Shown: positions 1-9,081 of the stretch, piece by piece
Position numbering within the stretch: position 1 is the first letter of the stretch
Layout: every line of letters starts with the position of its first letter
NCBI RefSeq assembly: GCF_014207355.1
Contig: NZ_JACHEF010000003.1
Coordinates: 1 to 37,664, forward strand
DNA from: Mesorhizobium sangaii
Lineage (GTDB): Bacteria > Pseudomonadota > Alphaproteobacteria > Rhizobiales > Rhizobiaceae
Length of the DNA stretch: 37,664 bases
Reading direction: 5' to 3'
Notes under the pieces: generated by a model
What the model saw: the letters and a program-made list of their open reading frames with translations, nothing else
What the model was told of the DNA's origin: nothing
The model's database searches: none
Translations under genes and position numbers: made by a program

Positions 1-387
1 ACCGAATGGGCAGCCGATCCGAATCTCGCGATCCCGTTGATCACCGCCGCGTTGCTGAACAATCCCGGCGTCAAGGCGGTCGGCTATCCCGGCGGGCAGA
101 TGCTCGGCAATGTGCCGACATACATGCAGGCGGCGGGACGGAAGGCCGGCGACATCTTCAACTTCGGCTTCGACACCAGCCCGCAGATCGTCGAGGCCTT
201 CAAGGGTGGCTGGGTACAGCTGACGGCCGACCAGCAGCCGTTCCTGCAGGGCTACCTGCCGATCCTCAGCCTCTGCCAGCAGGTGGTGCTCGGTCTGGCG
301 CCGATGAATGTCGACACCGGCGCCGGCTTCGTCACGGTTGATAATTACGAGATAGTCGCCGAACTCGCCAAGCAGGCGCTGCGCTGA
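1..387 (+). CDS. Sugar-type ABC transporter, periplasmic substrate-binding protein (C-terminal part)
   Basis: The reading frame is open from base 1 to a TGA at 385-387, giving the last 128 residues; the start lies outside the window. The translation ends in the pattern of ribose/fructose-type binding proteins (periplasmic-binding-protein 4 family): a stretch on deriving the next site (DTSPQIVEAFKGG), then LTADQQPFLQGYLPI and a conserved tail with VTVDNYEIV. It would bind a sugar or related solute in the periplasm and deliver it to the permease encoded two genes downstream. The ATPase gene follows after 85 bp and the permease overlaps the ATPase, so the three form one operon of the FrcBCA/RbsB-type layout. 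The substrate cannot be told from this fragment. Confidence 0.85.
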   Translation, partial: TEWAADPNLAIPLITAALLNNPGVKAVGYPGGQMLGNVPTYMQAAGRKAGDIFNFGFDTSPQIVEAFKGGWVQLTADQQPFLQGYLPILSLCQQVVLGLAPMNVDTGAGFVTVDNYEIVAELAKQALR

Positions 388-472
388 CCTCCCAAGCTGC
401 CGGCCGGGGTTGAGCCCGGCCGGCAGGACCGCCGGCAAAGAGGCCGGTAGCGACAACAGAGGTGAGGATCCG

Positions 473-1270
473 ATGGCCGAACGCATCATCGAACTGCGCG
501 ATATCAGCAAGTCCTATGGCCAGGTCTATGCACTGGGCGGGGTCAATCTCAGCGTCGATCGGGGCGAAGTGGTCGGCCTGATCGGCGACAATGGCGCCGG
601 CAAGTCGACGCTGATCAAGATCCTGTCCGGCGTGGTCAAGCCGACCAGCGGCGAGATCCTGATCCGCGGCAAGGCGGTGACCGGATGGAGTGCGGCGCGC
701 TCGCGCGAGGCGGGCATCGAGACGGTCTTCCAGGACCGGGCGCTGGCCGTGCAGCAGACGATCGTGCGCAACATCTTCATGGGCCGCGAACTCACCGGCT
801 TCCTCGGCTGGCTTAAGGTCAACAAGGAGATCGAGGAAGCCAGCCGGCTGATGCGCGAGATCGGCTTCACCTCGAAAGTCTTCACGCCGCAGTCGATCGT
901 CGGCCAACTGTCGGGCGGCGAGCGCCAGGGCGTGGCGATCGCGCGCGCCATCTACAAGCAGGCGGAACTGATCATCCTCGACGAGCCGACGACGGCGCTG
1001 TCGCTGACCGAAACCGCCAAGGTCTTCCATTTCGTGCGCCAGGTGCGGGCGAGCGGCCGCTCGATCCTGTTCATCGGCCACAACATCCATCATGTCTTCG
1101 ACATCGCCGATCGCTTCGTGATGCTCGATCGCGGCAAGGTCGCGCTCACCGCCGACCGCAGCGAGGTCAAGTCGGCCGAGGACCTCATCAACTTCATGGA
1201 GGATGTCGCACACCCCGGCGGGTTGGCTGGGTTGCACGACACCGGCGACGCCGAGAGGGCAGTGCGATGA
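473..1270 (+). CDS. Sugar-type ABC transporter ATP-binding protein
   Basis: A 265-residue ATPase that energises the importer formed with its neighbours. Visible motifs are Walker A GDNGAGKST (about residues 39-47), signature LSGGERQGVA (about 145-154), Walker B LIILDEPTTAL and the H-loop histidine in FIGHN. It has a single nucleotide-binding domain, unlike the double-domain RbsA/XylG type, so it probably works as a homodimer as in the FrcA group. The ATG at 473 is chosen because GAGGTGAGG stands just before it; the same frame is open further up to a TTG at 410, but that has no ribosome site. The stop overlaps the permease start by 4 bp (ATGA), indicating translational coupling. Substrate unknown. 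Confidence 0.92.
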   Translation: MAERIIELRDISKSYGQVYALGGVNLSVDRGEVVGLIGDNGAGKSTLIKILSGVVKPTSGEILIRGKAVTGWSAARSREAGIETVFQDRALAVQQTIVRNIFMGRELTGFLGWLKVNKEIEEASRLMREIGFTSKVFTPQSIVGQLSGGERQGVAIARAIYKQAELIILDEPTTALSLTETAKVFHFVRQVRASGRSILFIGHNIHHVFDIADRFVMLDRGKVALTADRSEVKSAEDLINFMEDVAHPGGLAGLHDTGDAERAVR

Positions 1271-2310
1271 GCAAGACCATGGAACCCGATCTGCACGAGC
1301 CGTCCACCGCCATTCCCCGCCCACAGAAGGAGTGGAAACACCCATCCGATCAATGGTTGCGTGGGTTCATCCTCGACAATCGTGCTTCGCTCGGCACGCT
1401 CGGCGTGTTCATCGTCATGATGGCGGTGTTCATGATCGCCAACCCGACCGTCTTCACCACCTGGTATCTCTACAGTTCGGTGCTGACCACGCTGCCGGTT
1501 GCGCTGTTCGTGGTGGTGCCGCTGGTCTTCGTCGTTACCTGCGGCGAGATCGACCTGTCGTTTCCGGCGACGATGGGTTTTGCTTCATGGGTCTTCGCGC
1601 TGGTCGTGCAGGCCGGCTACGATCCGTTTCTCGGCATTGCCGCGGCGCTCGTCACCGGCATACTGCTCGGTTTCCTGGTCGGCTCGCTGGTGGTCTATGG
1701 CGGGCTGTCGTCGCTGATTGCCACGCTCGGGATGAATTTCCTGCTGCGCGGCCTGATCCAGATCATCAACGAAGGCAAGTCGATGGCGCTGACCAACCTT
1801 GCCGACAGCTGGGCTTACAAGATTTTCTCCAGCCAGGTTTATGGCATCCCGGTGCAGATCTTCTGGGCCGTCGCCTTCGTCGTGCTGTCGGCGATGCTCT
1901 ACAACCGCCATCGCTTCGGCGCGCAGGTGAGGGTGGTCGGCGACAATCCCGACAGCGCCCAGCAGATGGGCATCGACGTCAAGCGCGTGCGGGTGAAAGT
2001 GTTTGTCTTCGTCGGCATCGGTGCGGCGATCGCCGGCACCTTCTCGGTGATGATCAACTTCACCTGGTGGCCGACAGCCGGCGACGGCTATCTCCTGCCG
2101 GTGCTGGCATCGGTGTTCGTCGGCGGTACGCCGACCTGGGGCGGCATCGGCACCGTCGTCGGCGGCGCCATCGGAGCCGTCACCGTGTCGTTCATCCAGA
2201 CCGGCGTCGTCGCGGCGGGCCTGAGCGGCTTCTACGTGCAGTTCTTCAACGGGCTGATCATCATCCTGTCGCTGCTCGGCCACAAATGGAACCAGGCGCG
2301 GTATCGGTGA
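1267..2310 (+). CDS. Sugar-type ABC transporter permease
   Basis: A 347-residue inner-membrane permease of the BPD_transp_2 (RbsC/FrcC/XylH) family. After a hydrophilic N-terminus of about 40 residues there are roughly nine to ten hydrophobic segments. The cytoplasmic loop near residues 218-240 (RVVGDNPDSAQQMGIDVKRV) is the conserved site that contacts the ATPase in this family, and the later VLASVFVGGTPTWGGIGT stretch is also typical. It would form the homodimeric channel for the solute caught by the upstream binding protein. It is the last gene of the operon: the next gene lies 57 bp away on the opposite strand. The substrate is not identifiable. Confidence 0.92.
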   Translation: MSKTMEPDLHEPSTAIPRPQKEWKHPSDQWLRGFILDNRASLGTLGVFIVMMAVFMIANPTVFTTWYLYSSVLTTLPVALFVVVPLVFVVTCGEIDLSFPATMGFASWVFALVVQAGYDPFLGIAAALVTGILLGFLVGSLVVYGGLSSLIATLGMNFLLRGLIQIINEGKSMALTNLADSWAYKIFSSQVYGIPVQIFWAVAFVVLSAMLYNRHRFGAQVRVVGDNPDSAQQMGIDVKRVRVKVFVFVGIGAAIAGTFSVMINFTWWPTAGDGYLLPVLASVFVGGTPTWGGIGTVVGGAIGAVTVSFIQTGVVAAGLSGFYVQFFNGLIIILSLLGHKWNQARYR

Positions 2311-2367
2311 CGGGAGGAGATATTTAGCGCGGGCGGTCGCTTGTAGGACAACGGGGCAAGCGGACGC

Positions 2368-5028
2368 TCAAACCGCGGCGACAAACCCGTCCAGCACGCG
2401 CTTCTGGCCGGCCTTGTCGAAGTCGATCGTCAGCTTGTTGCCTTCGATGGCGGAAATGTTGCCGTTGCCGAATTTCTGGTGGAAGACGCGATCTCCGACG
2501 CTGAAGGCGGATGGCGTATCTGAGACGGATTTGGCGACCAGCTCACCGTCGATGGTGCGGCCTTTGACGCTGGTGCGGCCGGCGCCGTAGCCGGAGTCGG
2601 TTTCGCCATAGCCGATGCGCTCGACCTGGTGGCCGGAGCGCGAGCCCCAGTTGCGGTCGGTCGCTTCGGTGCGGTTGGCTTGCGCGCGTTGCCAGCCCGG
2701 TGTCGCGTAGGTGTTGGAAAAGGCGCCGGATTTTTCACTGTTGGCGCCAACATTGTCGAAGCGCGATGCGCCGTAGGGATTTTGCCGGCCGCCGCGACCG
2801 GAGGCAAAGGAACCGCCGCCGTAGGAATTGCCATAGCCGCCGTAGCTATTGCTCTCGGCGACCTCGACATGGGCTTCCGGCAACTCGTCGAGAAAGCGCG
2901 ACGGGATGGTCGATTGCCACAGGCCGTGGATGCGACGGTTGGAGACGAACCACAGGTGCAGGTTCTTCTTGGCGCGGGTCAGGCCGACATAGGCCAGACG
3001 CCGCTCTTCCTCCAGCCCGGAGCGGCCGCCTTCATCGAGCGCGCGCTGATGCGGGAACAGGCCTTCCTCCCAGCCGGGCAGGAAGACGGTCTCGAATTCG
3101 AGGCCCTTGGCCGAATGCAGCGTCATGATGTTGACGGCGTCGAGCTCAGCATTCTGCTCGGCGTCCATGACCAGCGCGACATGCTCGAGGAAGGAGCGTA
3201 GCGATTCATACTCCTCCATGGAGCGGATCAGTTCGTTCAAATTCTCCAGCCGGCCGGGCGCCTCGACCGAGCGGTCGTTCTTCCACATGTCGGTGTAGCC
3301 GCTCTCTTCGAGAATGGTCTCGGCGAGTTCGGTGTGCGGCGTGGTCTCCAGCGCCTTCTGCCAGCGCTCGAAATTGGCGGCGACTTCGCGCAAGGCGGCG
3401 CGCGGCTTCGGCTTCAACTCGTCGCTTTCGGCGAGCTTGGCGGCGGCTTCCAGCATCGGAACGCGCAGCGCGCGTGCCGTGTCGTGGATCTGGCGGATGG
3501 TGGTTTCGCCCAGCCCGCGCTTCGGCACATTGACGATGCGCTCGAAGGCGAGGTCGTCGGCACCTTGCGCGACGACGCGGAAGAAAGCCAGCGCATCGCG
3601 AATTTCCATGCGCTCGTAGAAGCGCGGGCCGCCGATGACCCGGTAATTGAGGCCGAGGGTGACGAAACGGTCCTCGAATTCGCGCATCTGGAACGAGGCA
3701 CGGACCAGAATGGCCATGTCGTTGAGATTGTGCTGCTGGCGCTGATAGGCCTCGATGGTCTCGCCGACGGCGCGGGCTTCCTCCTCGGAATCCCAGGCGG
3801 CGTGGACATGCACCTTGTCGTCCTCAGGGTCGTCGCGGTCGGTGAACAGCGTCTTGCCGAAGCGCCCTTCATTGTGGGCGATGAGGTGGGAGGCAGCCCC
3901 CAGGATATGTGCGGTGGAGCGATAGTTGCGCTCCAGCCTTATGATGGTGGCGCCCGGAAAGTCCTTGTCGAAGCGCAGGATGTTGTCGATCTCCGCGCCG
4001 CGCCAGCCATAGATGGATTGATCGTCGTCGCCGACGCAGCAGATGTTGACTTTGTTGTCGTTCACGGGCTGTTCCGCGCCTGCCGGCGCGGGCCCTCCGC
4101 GGGGGCCTCGCAACGGCTCGGACGGACGGTCGTCCTTGCGGCCTTCGGCCGACTGCAGACCGGCGGTCGACGAAGATTGGCGCGAGGGTTGCGGCCGCTG
4201 CGCCAGCAGGCGCAACCACATGTACTGCGCGGTGTTGGTGTCCTGATATTCGTCGACGAGGATGTATTTGAAGCGCTTGTGGTATTCCTTCAGCACATCC
4301 GGATTGGCGCGGAAGATGCGGATCGGATGGCACAAAAGGTCGCCGAAGTCGCAGGCGTTCAGCGTCTGCAGCCGCGCCTGGTAGGCCTTGTAAAGCTCGC
4401 GGCCCTTGCCGTTGGCAAAGGCGCGGGCGTCGCCCTCGGCGATGTCGGCCGGGCCTTGTCCCTTGTTCTTCCAGCCGTCGATCATCTGGGCGAACTGCTT
4501 GGCCGGCCAGCGCTTGTCGTCCAGGCCCTCGGCCTGGATCAACTGCTTGATCAGCCGCACCACATCGTCGGTGTCGAGGATGGTGAAGTCGGAGCGCAAA
4601 CCGGCAAGTTCGGCGTGGCGGCGCAACAGCTTGACGCCAATCGAGTGGAAGGTGCCGAGCCACGGCATGCCTTCGACATTGCCTTCGCCGATCAAGATGC
4701 CGATGCGCTGCTTCATCTCGCGCGCGGCCTTGTTTGTGAAGGTGACGGCGAGGATCTGCGAGGGAAACGCCTTGCCGGTGGCGAGGATGTGGGCGATGCG
4801 GGTGGTGAGCACGCGGGTCTTGCCGGTGCCGGCGCCGGCCAGCACCAGAACCGAGCCCTCCGTGGTTTCCACCGCCAGCCGCTGCTCGGGGTTTAGCCCC
4901 TTCAGATAGTCGAGCGCGTTGTTGTGGCCGCTGCGGGCAGCCATGGCGCGCGCGGCAATGCCCGACGGGGCCGCGGGCCGCGCATTGGGTTCGTCGAAAA
5001 AGGGCATGTCTTCGGAAAAGCCGGACAT
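2368..5028 (-). CDS. uvrD: UvrD/PcrA-type ATP-dependent DNA helicase II with a 43-residue insert
   Basis: An 886-residue superfamily 1A 3'-5' helicase for nucleotide excision and mismatch repair and removal of proteins from DNA. Motifs in order: Q-motif LNPEQRLAV (45-53), Walker A GAGTGKT (65-71), TFTNKAA, GTFHS, motif II VDEYQDTN (258-265), motif III GDDDQSIYGWRG (333-344), later LERNYRST, a VMTLHSAKGLEFE-like motif VI region and EERRLAYVGLTRAKK. The C-terminus (FSVGDRVFHQKFGNG onward) is the Tudor-like domain that binds RNA polymerase in PcrA/UvrD. The ATG at 5028 has GGGGGAG in front. Odd: between motifs II and III, where the family has only a short link, there are about 43 extra residues rich in Pro, Gly, Arg and Ser (about 280-322). 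All catalytic motifs are intact, so the protein is probably active. Confidence 0.95.
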   Translation of the reverse strand: MSGFSEDMPFFDEPNARPAAPSGIAARAMAARSGHNNALDYLKGLNPEQRLAVETTEGSVLVLAGAGTGKTRVLTTRIAHILATGKAFPSQILAVTFTNKAAREMKQRIGILIGEGNVEGMPWLGTFHSIGVKLLRRHAELAGLRSDFTILDTDDVVRLIKQLIQAEGLDDKRWPAKQFAQMIDGWKNKGQGPADIAEGDARAFANGKGRELYKAYQARLQTLNACDFGDLLCHPIRIFRANPDVLKEYHKRFKYILVDEYQDTNTAQYMWLRLLAQRPQPSRQSSSTAGLQSAEGRKDDRPSEPLRGPRGGPAPAGAEQPVNDNKVNICCVGDDDQSIYGWRGAEIDNILRFDKDFPGATIIRLERNYRSTAHILGAASHLIAHNEGRFGKTLFTDRDDPEDDKVHVHAAWDSEEEARAVGETIEAYQRQQHNLNDMAILVRASFQMREFEDRFVTLGLNYRVIGGPRFYERMEIRDALAFFRVVAQGADDLAFERIVNVPKRGLGETTIRQIHDTARALRVPMLEAAAKLAESDELKPKPRAALREVAANFERWQKALETTPHTELAETILEESGYTDMWKNDRSVEAPGRLENLNELIRSMEEYESLRSFLEHVALVMDAEQNAELDAVNIMTLHSAKGLEFETVFLPGWEEGLFPHQRALDEGGRSGLEEERRLAYVGLTRAKKNLHLWFVSNRRIHGLWQSTIPSRFLDELPEAHVEVAESNSYGGYGNSYGGGSFASGRGGRQNPYGASRFDNVGANSEKSGAFSNTYATPGWQRAQANRTEATDRNWGSRSGHQVERIGYGETDSGYGAGRTSVKGRTIDGELVAKSVSDTPSAFSVGDRVFHQKFGNGNISAIEGNKLTIDFDKAGQKRVLDGFVAAV
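4063..4191. repeat. GC-rich palindromic insert inside uvrD
   Basis: This 129-bp in-frame segment encodes the extra residues 280-322 of the helicase. It holds several short inverted repeats, for example CGGCC-TTC-GGCCG near 4140-4152, GGCCC...GGGCC near 4089-4106 and GGACG...CGTCC near 4120-4137. The encoded peptide is of low complexity and unlike the helicase on either side. This looks like a small palindromic element that inserted in frame, similar in concept to the RPE elements of Rickettsia genes. Whether copies exist elsewhere in the genome cannot be seen here. Confidence 0.5.
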
Positions 5029-5109
5029 CTCCCCCGAATGTAGTGATTCGGCGGCGAAAGGCCAGAAGTGTCTACGTTTTGTTCCGCTAAAGTGCCTGAT
5101 ATGGGCTGT

Positions 5110-5937
5110 TCAGGCCTTGCGATAACCGAGGGCGACGAAAAATCGATGTCCGAAGGAGCGCGCCTCGTCCGTCATCACGGCGCCGAGAGCGACCTGCATC
5201 TGGTCGTAATAGTGGCTGCCGGCGGGCGATATCAGGAAAGTCTGGTAGAGCCTGAGATCGTCAAGCGGCAGATCCCGGTAGATGTAGGCCACCGATGCCA
5301 TGACGTCCGTTTCGATATCGTGGCGAAGGCCTTCGGATCGCTGACGCAGCAGGGCCATGATCTGGTCGTCGGGCAGGGGCTTTCCGGCCGCTCCCAGCAT
5401 CTCGGAAAGCATGGCATAGCCCATGTTCAAGGCCACGGCTTCTCCGGTGTCGACCGCGCTGAGATCCTCCAAGAGCTTCTTGTACAGTGCGAGCCGAGCC
5501 GGATCCCTGGATGGAAGTTCGCGCAGGATCTTGGGACCTTCGATCGTCTTGCGTTGCCTTTCTTCCGCAGTTGAAGCCTGGATTTCCAGCGCCGTGACAT
5601 GTTTGCCAAGGGGTGACGCATAGAACGAGGCCAGGTCGGACAGGTCCCTGGCGGGCAGTTTGTCCGCCATGCGTGCTTCGATGGCTGCCTCCATCTTGTT
5701 CGCGTCAAAGGCGCCTTCCATGGCCGCCGCCAACGCGTCCTGGATTTTTTGCGGCGGCGTTTCCGGCGCCGATTTCACGGCTGCGATGAAACCCGGGCCG
5801 ATAGCCATCAGCATCTCGTGAAAGCCGTTCGCCCTGTTGATCTCGTGCAGCGTCTGCGCAGGCGCAGCCACGGCGAGAGAAACAAGGCAACAGAGTGCAA
5901 GCACCAGGCGCGTCAGCGGCGGAACGAATGACGTCAT
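5110..5937 (-). CDS. Exported DUF2059 domain protein
   Basis: A 275-residue protein with a clear Sec signal peptide: MTSFVPPLTRLVLALCCLV followed by a cut site around AAPAQ (about residues 24-26). The mature part is helical, with a DUF2059-like segment near the C-terminus (DLPLDDLRLYQTFLISPAGSHYYDQ) and a second related-looking stretch earlier (RDLSDLASFYASPLGKHVT), so the domain may be present twice. DUF2059 has no assigned reaction. The start is placed at 5937 because AGGAG lies just upstream and the signal peptide follows; the longer open frame to 6192 has no such signal. It is divergent from the glucose dehydrogenase gene. Function unknown. Confidence 0.8.
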   Translation of the reverse strand: MTSFVPPLTRLVLALCCLVSLAVAAPAQTLHEINRANGFHEMLMAIGPGFIAAVKSAPETPPQKIQDALAAAMEGAFDANKMEAAIEARMADKLPARDLSDLASFYASPLGKHVTALEIQASTAEERQRKTIEGPKILRELPSRDPARLALYKKLLEDLSAVDTGEAVALNMGYAMLSEMLGAAGKPLPDDQIMALLRQRSEGLRHDIETDVMASVAYIYRDLPLDDLRLYQTFLISPAGSHYYDQMQVALGAVMTDEARSFGHRFFVALGYRKA

Positions 5938-6127
5938 TTGCTTGCTCCTGCGGAGAGATGATGGAGACTGCTGGAAAACCCGACCGCAGGCAAGATGGAT
6001 TGCCACCTTGGCGTGTGCGTCGCCTTGACAGGCGGGGCGGGCGGGAGAAAGCTGCGCTGAGGGCAGGAGCGGGTGCGTCGGGCTGTCCTTGGGCGTCGCA
6101 AAACGCAACAGTCGAAGGAGTATCATC

Positions 6128-8443
6128 TTGGCTGTCACCATCACCTCCCTCATCCTTTTCCTGATCGGTCTGGTGCTTGGCGGCGGCGGCATCCGCTTGG
6201 CTTCGCTGGGCGGCAGCTGGTACTATATCATCGTCGGCCTCGCCTTCCTGATCGCCGCCTGGCTGCTCTACCGGCGCCGGTCCACCGCGCTGTGGCTCTA
6301 CGCGGCGATCGTGATCGGAACGCTGGCCTGGGCGGTCTGGGAAACCGGCTTCGACTGGTGGGAACTCGGCCCGCGCGGCGGCATCATCGTGCTGGTTGCA
6401 CTGTGGCTGCTGACGCCCTGGGCGCGGCGGGGGATTACCGGCCCCGACGCACGCGCGCCGCTGATCCTGGCCGTGCTGGCGTCGCTGGCGGTTGCCGGTT
6501 ATTCAATGACGGCGGATCCGAAGGACATCGCCGGCGAGCTCGACACCGACAAGGTGATCCCCAATGCCAATCTCGGCAACGATGTGCCGGCCGGTGAGTG
6601 GCACTATTACGGACGCACGCAGTTTGGCCAACGCTATTCGCCGCTCGACCAGATCACGCCCGACAATGTCGCCAAGCTGCAACCGGCCTGGACCTATCGC
6701 ACCGGCGACGTGAAGGGGCCGGACGACGTCGGCGAGACCACCTACCAGGTGACGCCGCTGAAGATCGGCGACACGCTCTACATCTGCACGCCGCACAATT
6801 TCGCCATCGCGGTCGATGCGGTGAGCGGCAAGGAGAAATGGCGTTACGATCCCAAGATCAAGCTCGACAAGGACCGCCAGCACCAGACCTGCCGCGGCGT
6901 GTCCTATTATGCCGATGCCGCAATCGCCGCCGGTCAGCCCTGCGCGACCCGCGTCTATCTGCCGACCTCCGACGCGAGGCTGATCGCGCTCGACGCTGCC
7001 AACGGGCAGGTCTGTCCGGCCTTCGCGGAAGGCGGCACGCTGAACCTGTTGACCAACATGCCGTATCCGAAGTCGGGCTATTACTACTCGACCTCGGCGC
7101 CGCTGATATCAGGCGGCAAGATCATCGTCGGCGGCGCCGTCAACGACAATTATTCGACGCAGGAGCCGTCCGGCGTCATCCGCGCCTACGATGTCAACAC
7201 CGGCGCCCTGGTGTGGAACTGGGATTCGGGCAATCCGGACCAGACGACGCCGCTGCCGGCGGGCAAGACCTATACCGCCAACTCGCCCAACATGTGGTCG
7301 ACACCGAGCGCCGACGAGAAGCTCGGGCTCCTCTACGTGCCGCTCGGCAACCAGACGCCGGATCAGCTCGGTGCCGGGCGTAGCGACAATGTCGAGAAAT
7401 TCTCGTCCTCGATCACCGCGCTCGACCTCAACACCGGGCAGTTGCGCTGGGTGCGGCAGACCGTGCACCACGACCTCTGGGACATGGACGTGCCGGCGCA
7501 GCCGAGCCTGATCGACATCACCAAGGCCGACGGCACCGTGGTGCCGGCGCTGGTCGGGCCGACCAAGCAGGGCGACCTCTATGTGCTTGATAGGCGCACC
7601 GGCGAGCCGGTGGTTGCGGTCAAGGAAGTGCCGGCGCCGGGCGGCGCCGTCGAAGGCGACCACACGTCGCCAACGCAGCCAGCGTCGGACCTCTCCTTCA
7701 ATCCGAAGCCGCTGACCGGCGCTGACATGTGGGGCATCACCATGTTCGACCAACTGGCGTGCCGGATCGAATTCCAGGGCCTGCGCTACGAGGGTCGCTA
7801 CACGCCGCCGTCCGTACAGGGCTCGCTGATCTATCCCGGCAATTTCGGCACCTTCAACTGGGGTGGCGTCGCGGTCGATCCGGTGCGGCAGGTGCTGTTC
7901 GGCATGCCGACCTATCTGGCGTTCAAGTCGCAGCTCATTCCGCGCGATCAAGTGCCGCCGCCGGATGAAGGGCGCGGCAGCGAGCAGGGGCTGAATCGCA
8001 ACGAGGGTGCGCCCTATGCGGTGGTGATGGGACCGTTCCTGTCGCCGCTCGGCATTCCTTGCCAGGCGCCACCCTGGGGCTATGTCGCGGGCGTGGATCT
8101 GCGGACCGGCACCATCGCCTACAAACATCGCAACGGCACAGTCTACGACATGACGCCACTGCCACTGCCGCTGAAGGTCGGCGTGCCGGGCATTGGCGGG
8201 CCGATGATCACCGCCGGCGGCGTCGCCTTCCTGGGCGCCGCGGTCGACGATTATCTGCGCGCCTACGACCTGACATCGGGCAGACAGCTCTGGCGGGCCA
8301 GGCTGCCGGCCGGCGGCCAATCGACGCCGATGACCTATACGGTCTCCGACGGACGCCAGTTCGTGGTCATCGTTGCCGGCGGCCACGGCTCGGTCGGCAC
8401 AAAGCCGGGCGACTATGTGATGGCCTACGCGCTGCCGAAGTAG
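6128..8443 (+). CDS. gcd: Membrane-bound PQQ-dependent glucose dehydrogenase
   Basis: A 771-residue quinoprotein that oxidises glucose (and related aldoses) to the lactone on the periplasmic side and passes electrons to ubiquinone. Residues 1-145 hold about five transmembrane helices; the rest is the eight-bladed PQQ domain starting at WHYYGRTQFGQRYSPLDQI. Conserved stretches include HHDLWDMDVPAQPSL, GDHTSPTQP and PGNFGTFNWGGVAVDP. The start is taken as TTG at 6128 because AAGGAG sits 7 bp upstream and the first helix follows directly; the in-frame TTG at 6089 has no ribosome site. No pqq cofactor genes lie in the window, so the holoenzyme depends on PQQ made elsewhere or taken up. In rhizobia this enzyme often drives gluconate production and phosphate solubilisation. 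Confidence 0.93.
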   Translation: MAVTITSLILFLIGLVLGGGGIRLASLGGSWYYIIVGLAFLIAAWLLYRRRSTALWLYAAIVIGTLAWAVWETGFDWWELGPRGGIIVLVALWLLTPWARRGITGPDARAPLILAVLASLAVAGYSMTADPKDIAGELDTDKVIPNANLGNDVPAGEWHYYGRTQFGQRYSPLDQITPDNVAKLQPAWTYRTGDVKGPDDVGETTYQVTPLKIGDTLYICTPHNFAIAVDAVSGKEKWRYDPKIKLDKDRQHQTCRGVSYYADAAIAAGQPCATRVYLPTSDARLIALDAANGQVCPAFAEGGTLNLLTNMPYPKSGYYYSTSAPLISGGKIIVGGAVNDNYSTQEPSGVIRAYDVNTGALVWNWDSGNPDQTTPLPAGKTYTANSPNMWSTPSADEKLGLLYVPLGNQTPDQLGAGRSDNVEKFSSSITALDLNTGQLRWVRQTVHHDLWDMDVPAQPSLIDITKADGTVVPALVGPTKQGDLYVLDRRTGEPVVAVKEVPAPGGAVEGDHTSPTQPASDLSFNPKPLTGADMWGITMFDQLACRIEFQGLRYEGRYTPPSVQGSLIYPGNFGTFNWGGVAVDPVRQVLFGMPTYLAFKSQLIPRDQVPPPDEGRGSEQGLNRNEGAPYAVVMGPFLSPLGIPCQAPPWGYVAGVDLRTGTIAYKHRNGTVYDMTPLPLPLKVGVPGIGGPMITAGGVAFLGAAVDDYLRAYDLTSGRQLWRARLPAGGQSTPMTYTVSDGRQFVVIVAGGHGSVGTKPGDYVMAYALPK

Positions 8444-8481
8444 GCTACTTCAGGACGGCTCTGTCTTGACGGATCGACGCC

Positions 8482-8916
8482 TCAGCTGATGCCGAGATGG
8501 CTTTTCAGGCCGGGCACCGATCCGAGTACCTCGTTGGTCAGGTCGGGGCCGGCGGCGGCTTCGGCCTGCTGGATCAGCGTTGCGCCCGCCTTCTGGATCT
8601 GCGCCATGTCGAGGCCCGATGCCTTGAGGGCCGCAACGCCGTTGACCAGCGCGCCGGCTTTCTCGCCGAGAACGCCGCCAAGCGCGCCCTGCAGCGACGA
8701 CAGAAAGCCGCCACCGCCGGCCGGAGCGGCGGCCATGACGTCATACTTCTGGGCCAACGCATCGGCGCCGGGGATCTTGGCGAAGAATGAGGAGGCGCTG
8801 GTGCCTTCCGCTTCGTGCTCGAGCACCGAGAAAATGGTGCCGACAACCTTTTCCGTCGTCGCCTGGTCGAGACCGGCCTTCTGCGAAACAGTGTTCACGA
8901 TGTCCTGTACGTCCAT
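8482..8916 (-). CDS. DUF2267/DUF2780-like protein
   Basis: A 144-residue Ala/Gly-rich protein with no signal peptide. The N-terminal part (MDVQDIVNTVSQKAGLDQATTEKVVGTIF...) followed by a Gly-rich linker (residues about 62-80) and a C-terminus ending in LGSVPGLKSHLGI resembles small DUF2267/DUF2780 proteins, which have no known reaction. The start is supported by GAGGTGAAG just upstream. It is convergent with gcd (38 bp between stops). A possible 51-codon ORF ends 9 bp upstream of its start and could share the transcript. The exact family name is uncertain. Confidence 0.7.
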   Translation of the reverse strand: MDVQDIVNTVSQKAGLDQATTEKVVGTIFSVLEHEAEGTSASSFFAKIPGADALAQKYDVMAAAPAGGGGFLSSLQGALGGVLGEKAGALVNGVAALKASGLDMAQIQKAGATLIQQAEAAAGPDLTNEVLGSVPGLKSHLGIS

Positions 8917-8925
8917 GACTTCACC

Positions 8926-9081
8926 TCAACCCTGGGTTTTCGTGTTTGCCGGATGGCGCGGGCGGATGCGAACCTTGATCATGGACCTTCGACTTGCGGC
9001 AACGATCGTCGCGCGCAACGCTGGAATGGCGGTCGCGGCAAACAGGAAGGCGGTTGCCAGGATTGGCGAGGGCATGGTCAT
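8926..9081 (-). CDS. Possible small protein (51 residues) upstream of the DUF2267-like gene
   Basis: The ORF starts MTMPSPILATAFLFAATAIP, a short hydrophobic segment that could be a signal or a single membrane helix, and continues with a strongly basic half (ASRRSMIKVRIRPRHPANTKTQG). An AAAGGAA ribosome site precedes the ATG at 9081. It ends 9 bp before the next gene on the same strand, so it could be a leader ORF or a small membrane protein. I know no family for it. Coding status rests only on the ribosome site, spacing and composition. Confidence 0.35.
   Translation of the reverse strand: MTMPSPILATAFLFAATAIPALRATIVAASRRSMIKVRIRPRHPANTKTQG

Noticed and set aside
3334..4896. 520-codon plus-strand open frame opposite uvrD
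   Set aside because: It is the antisense of a clear helicase gene; its length comes from high GC with few stops, and the sequence resembles no protein.
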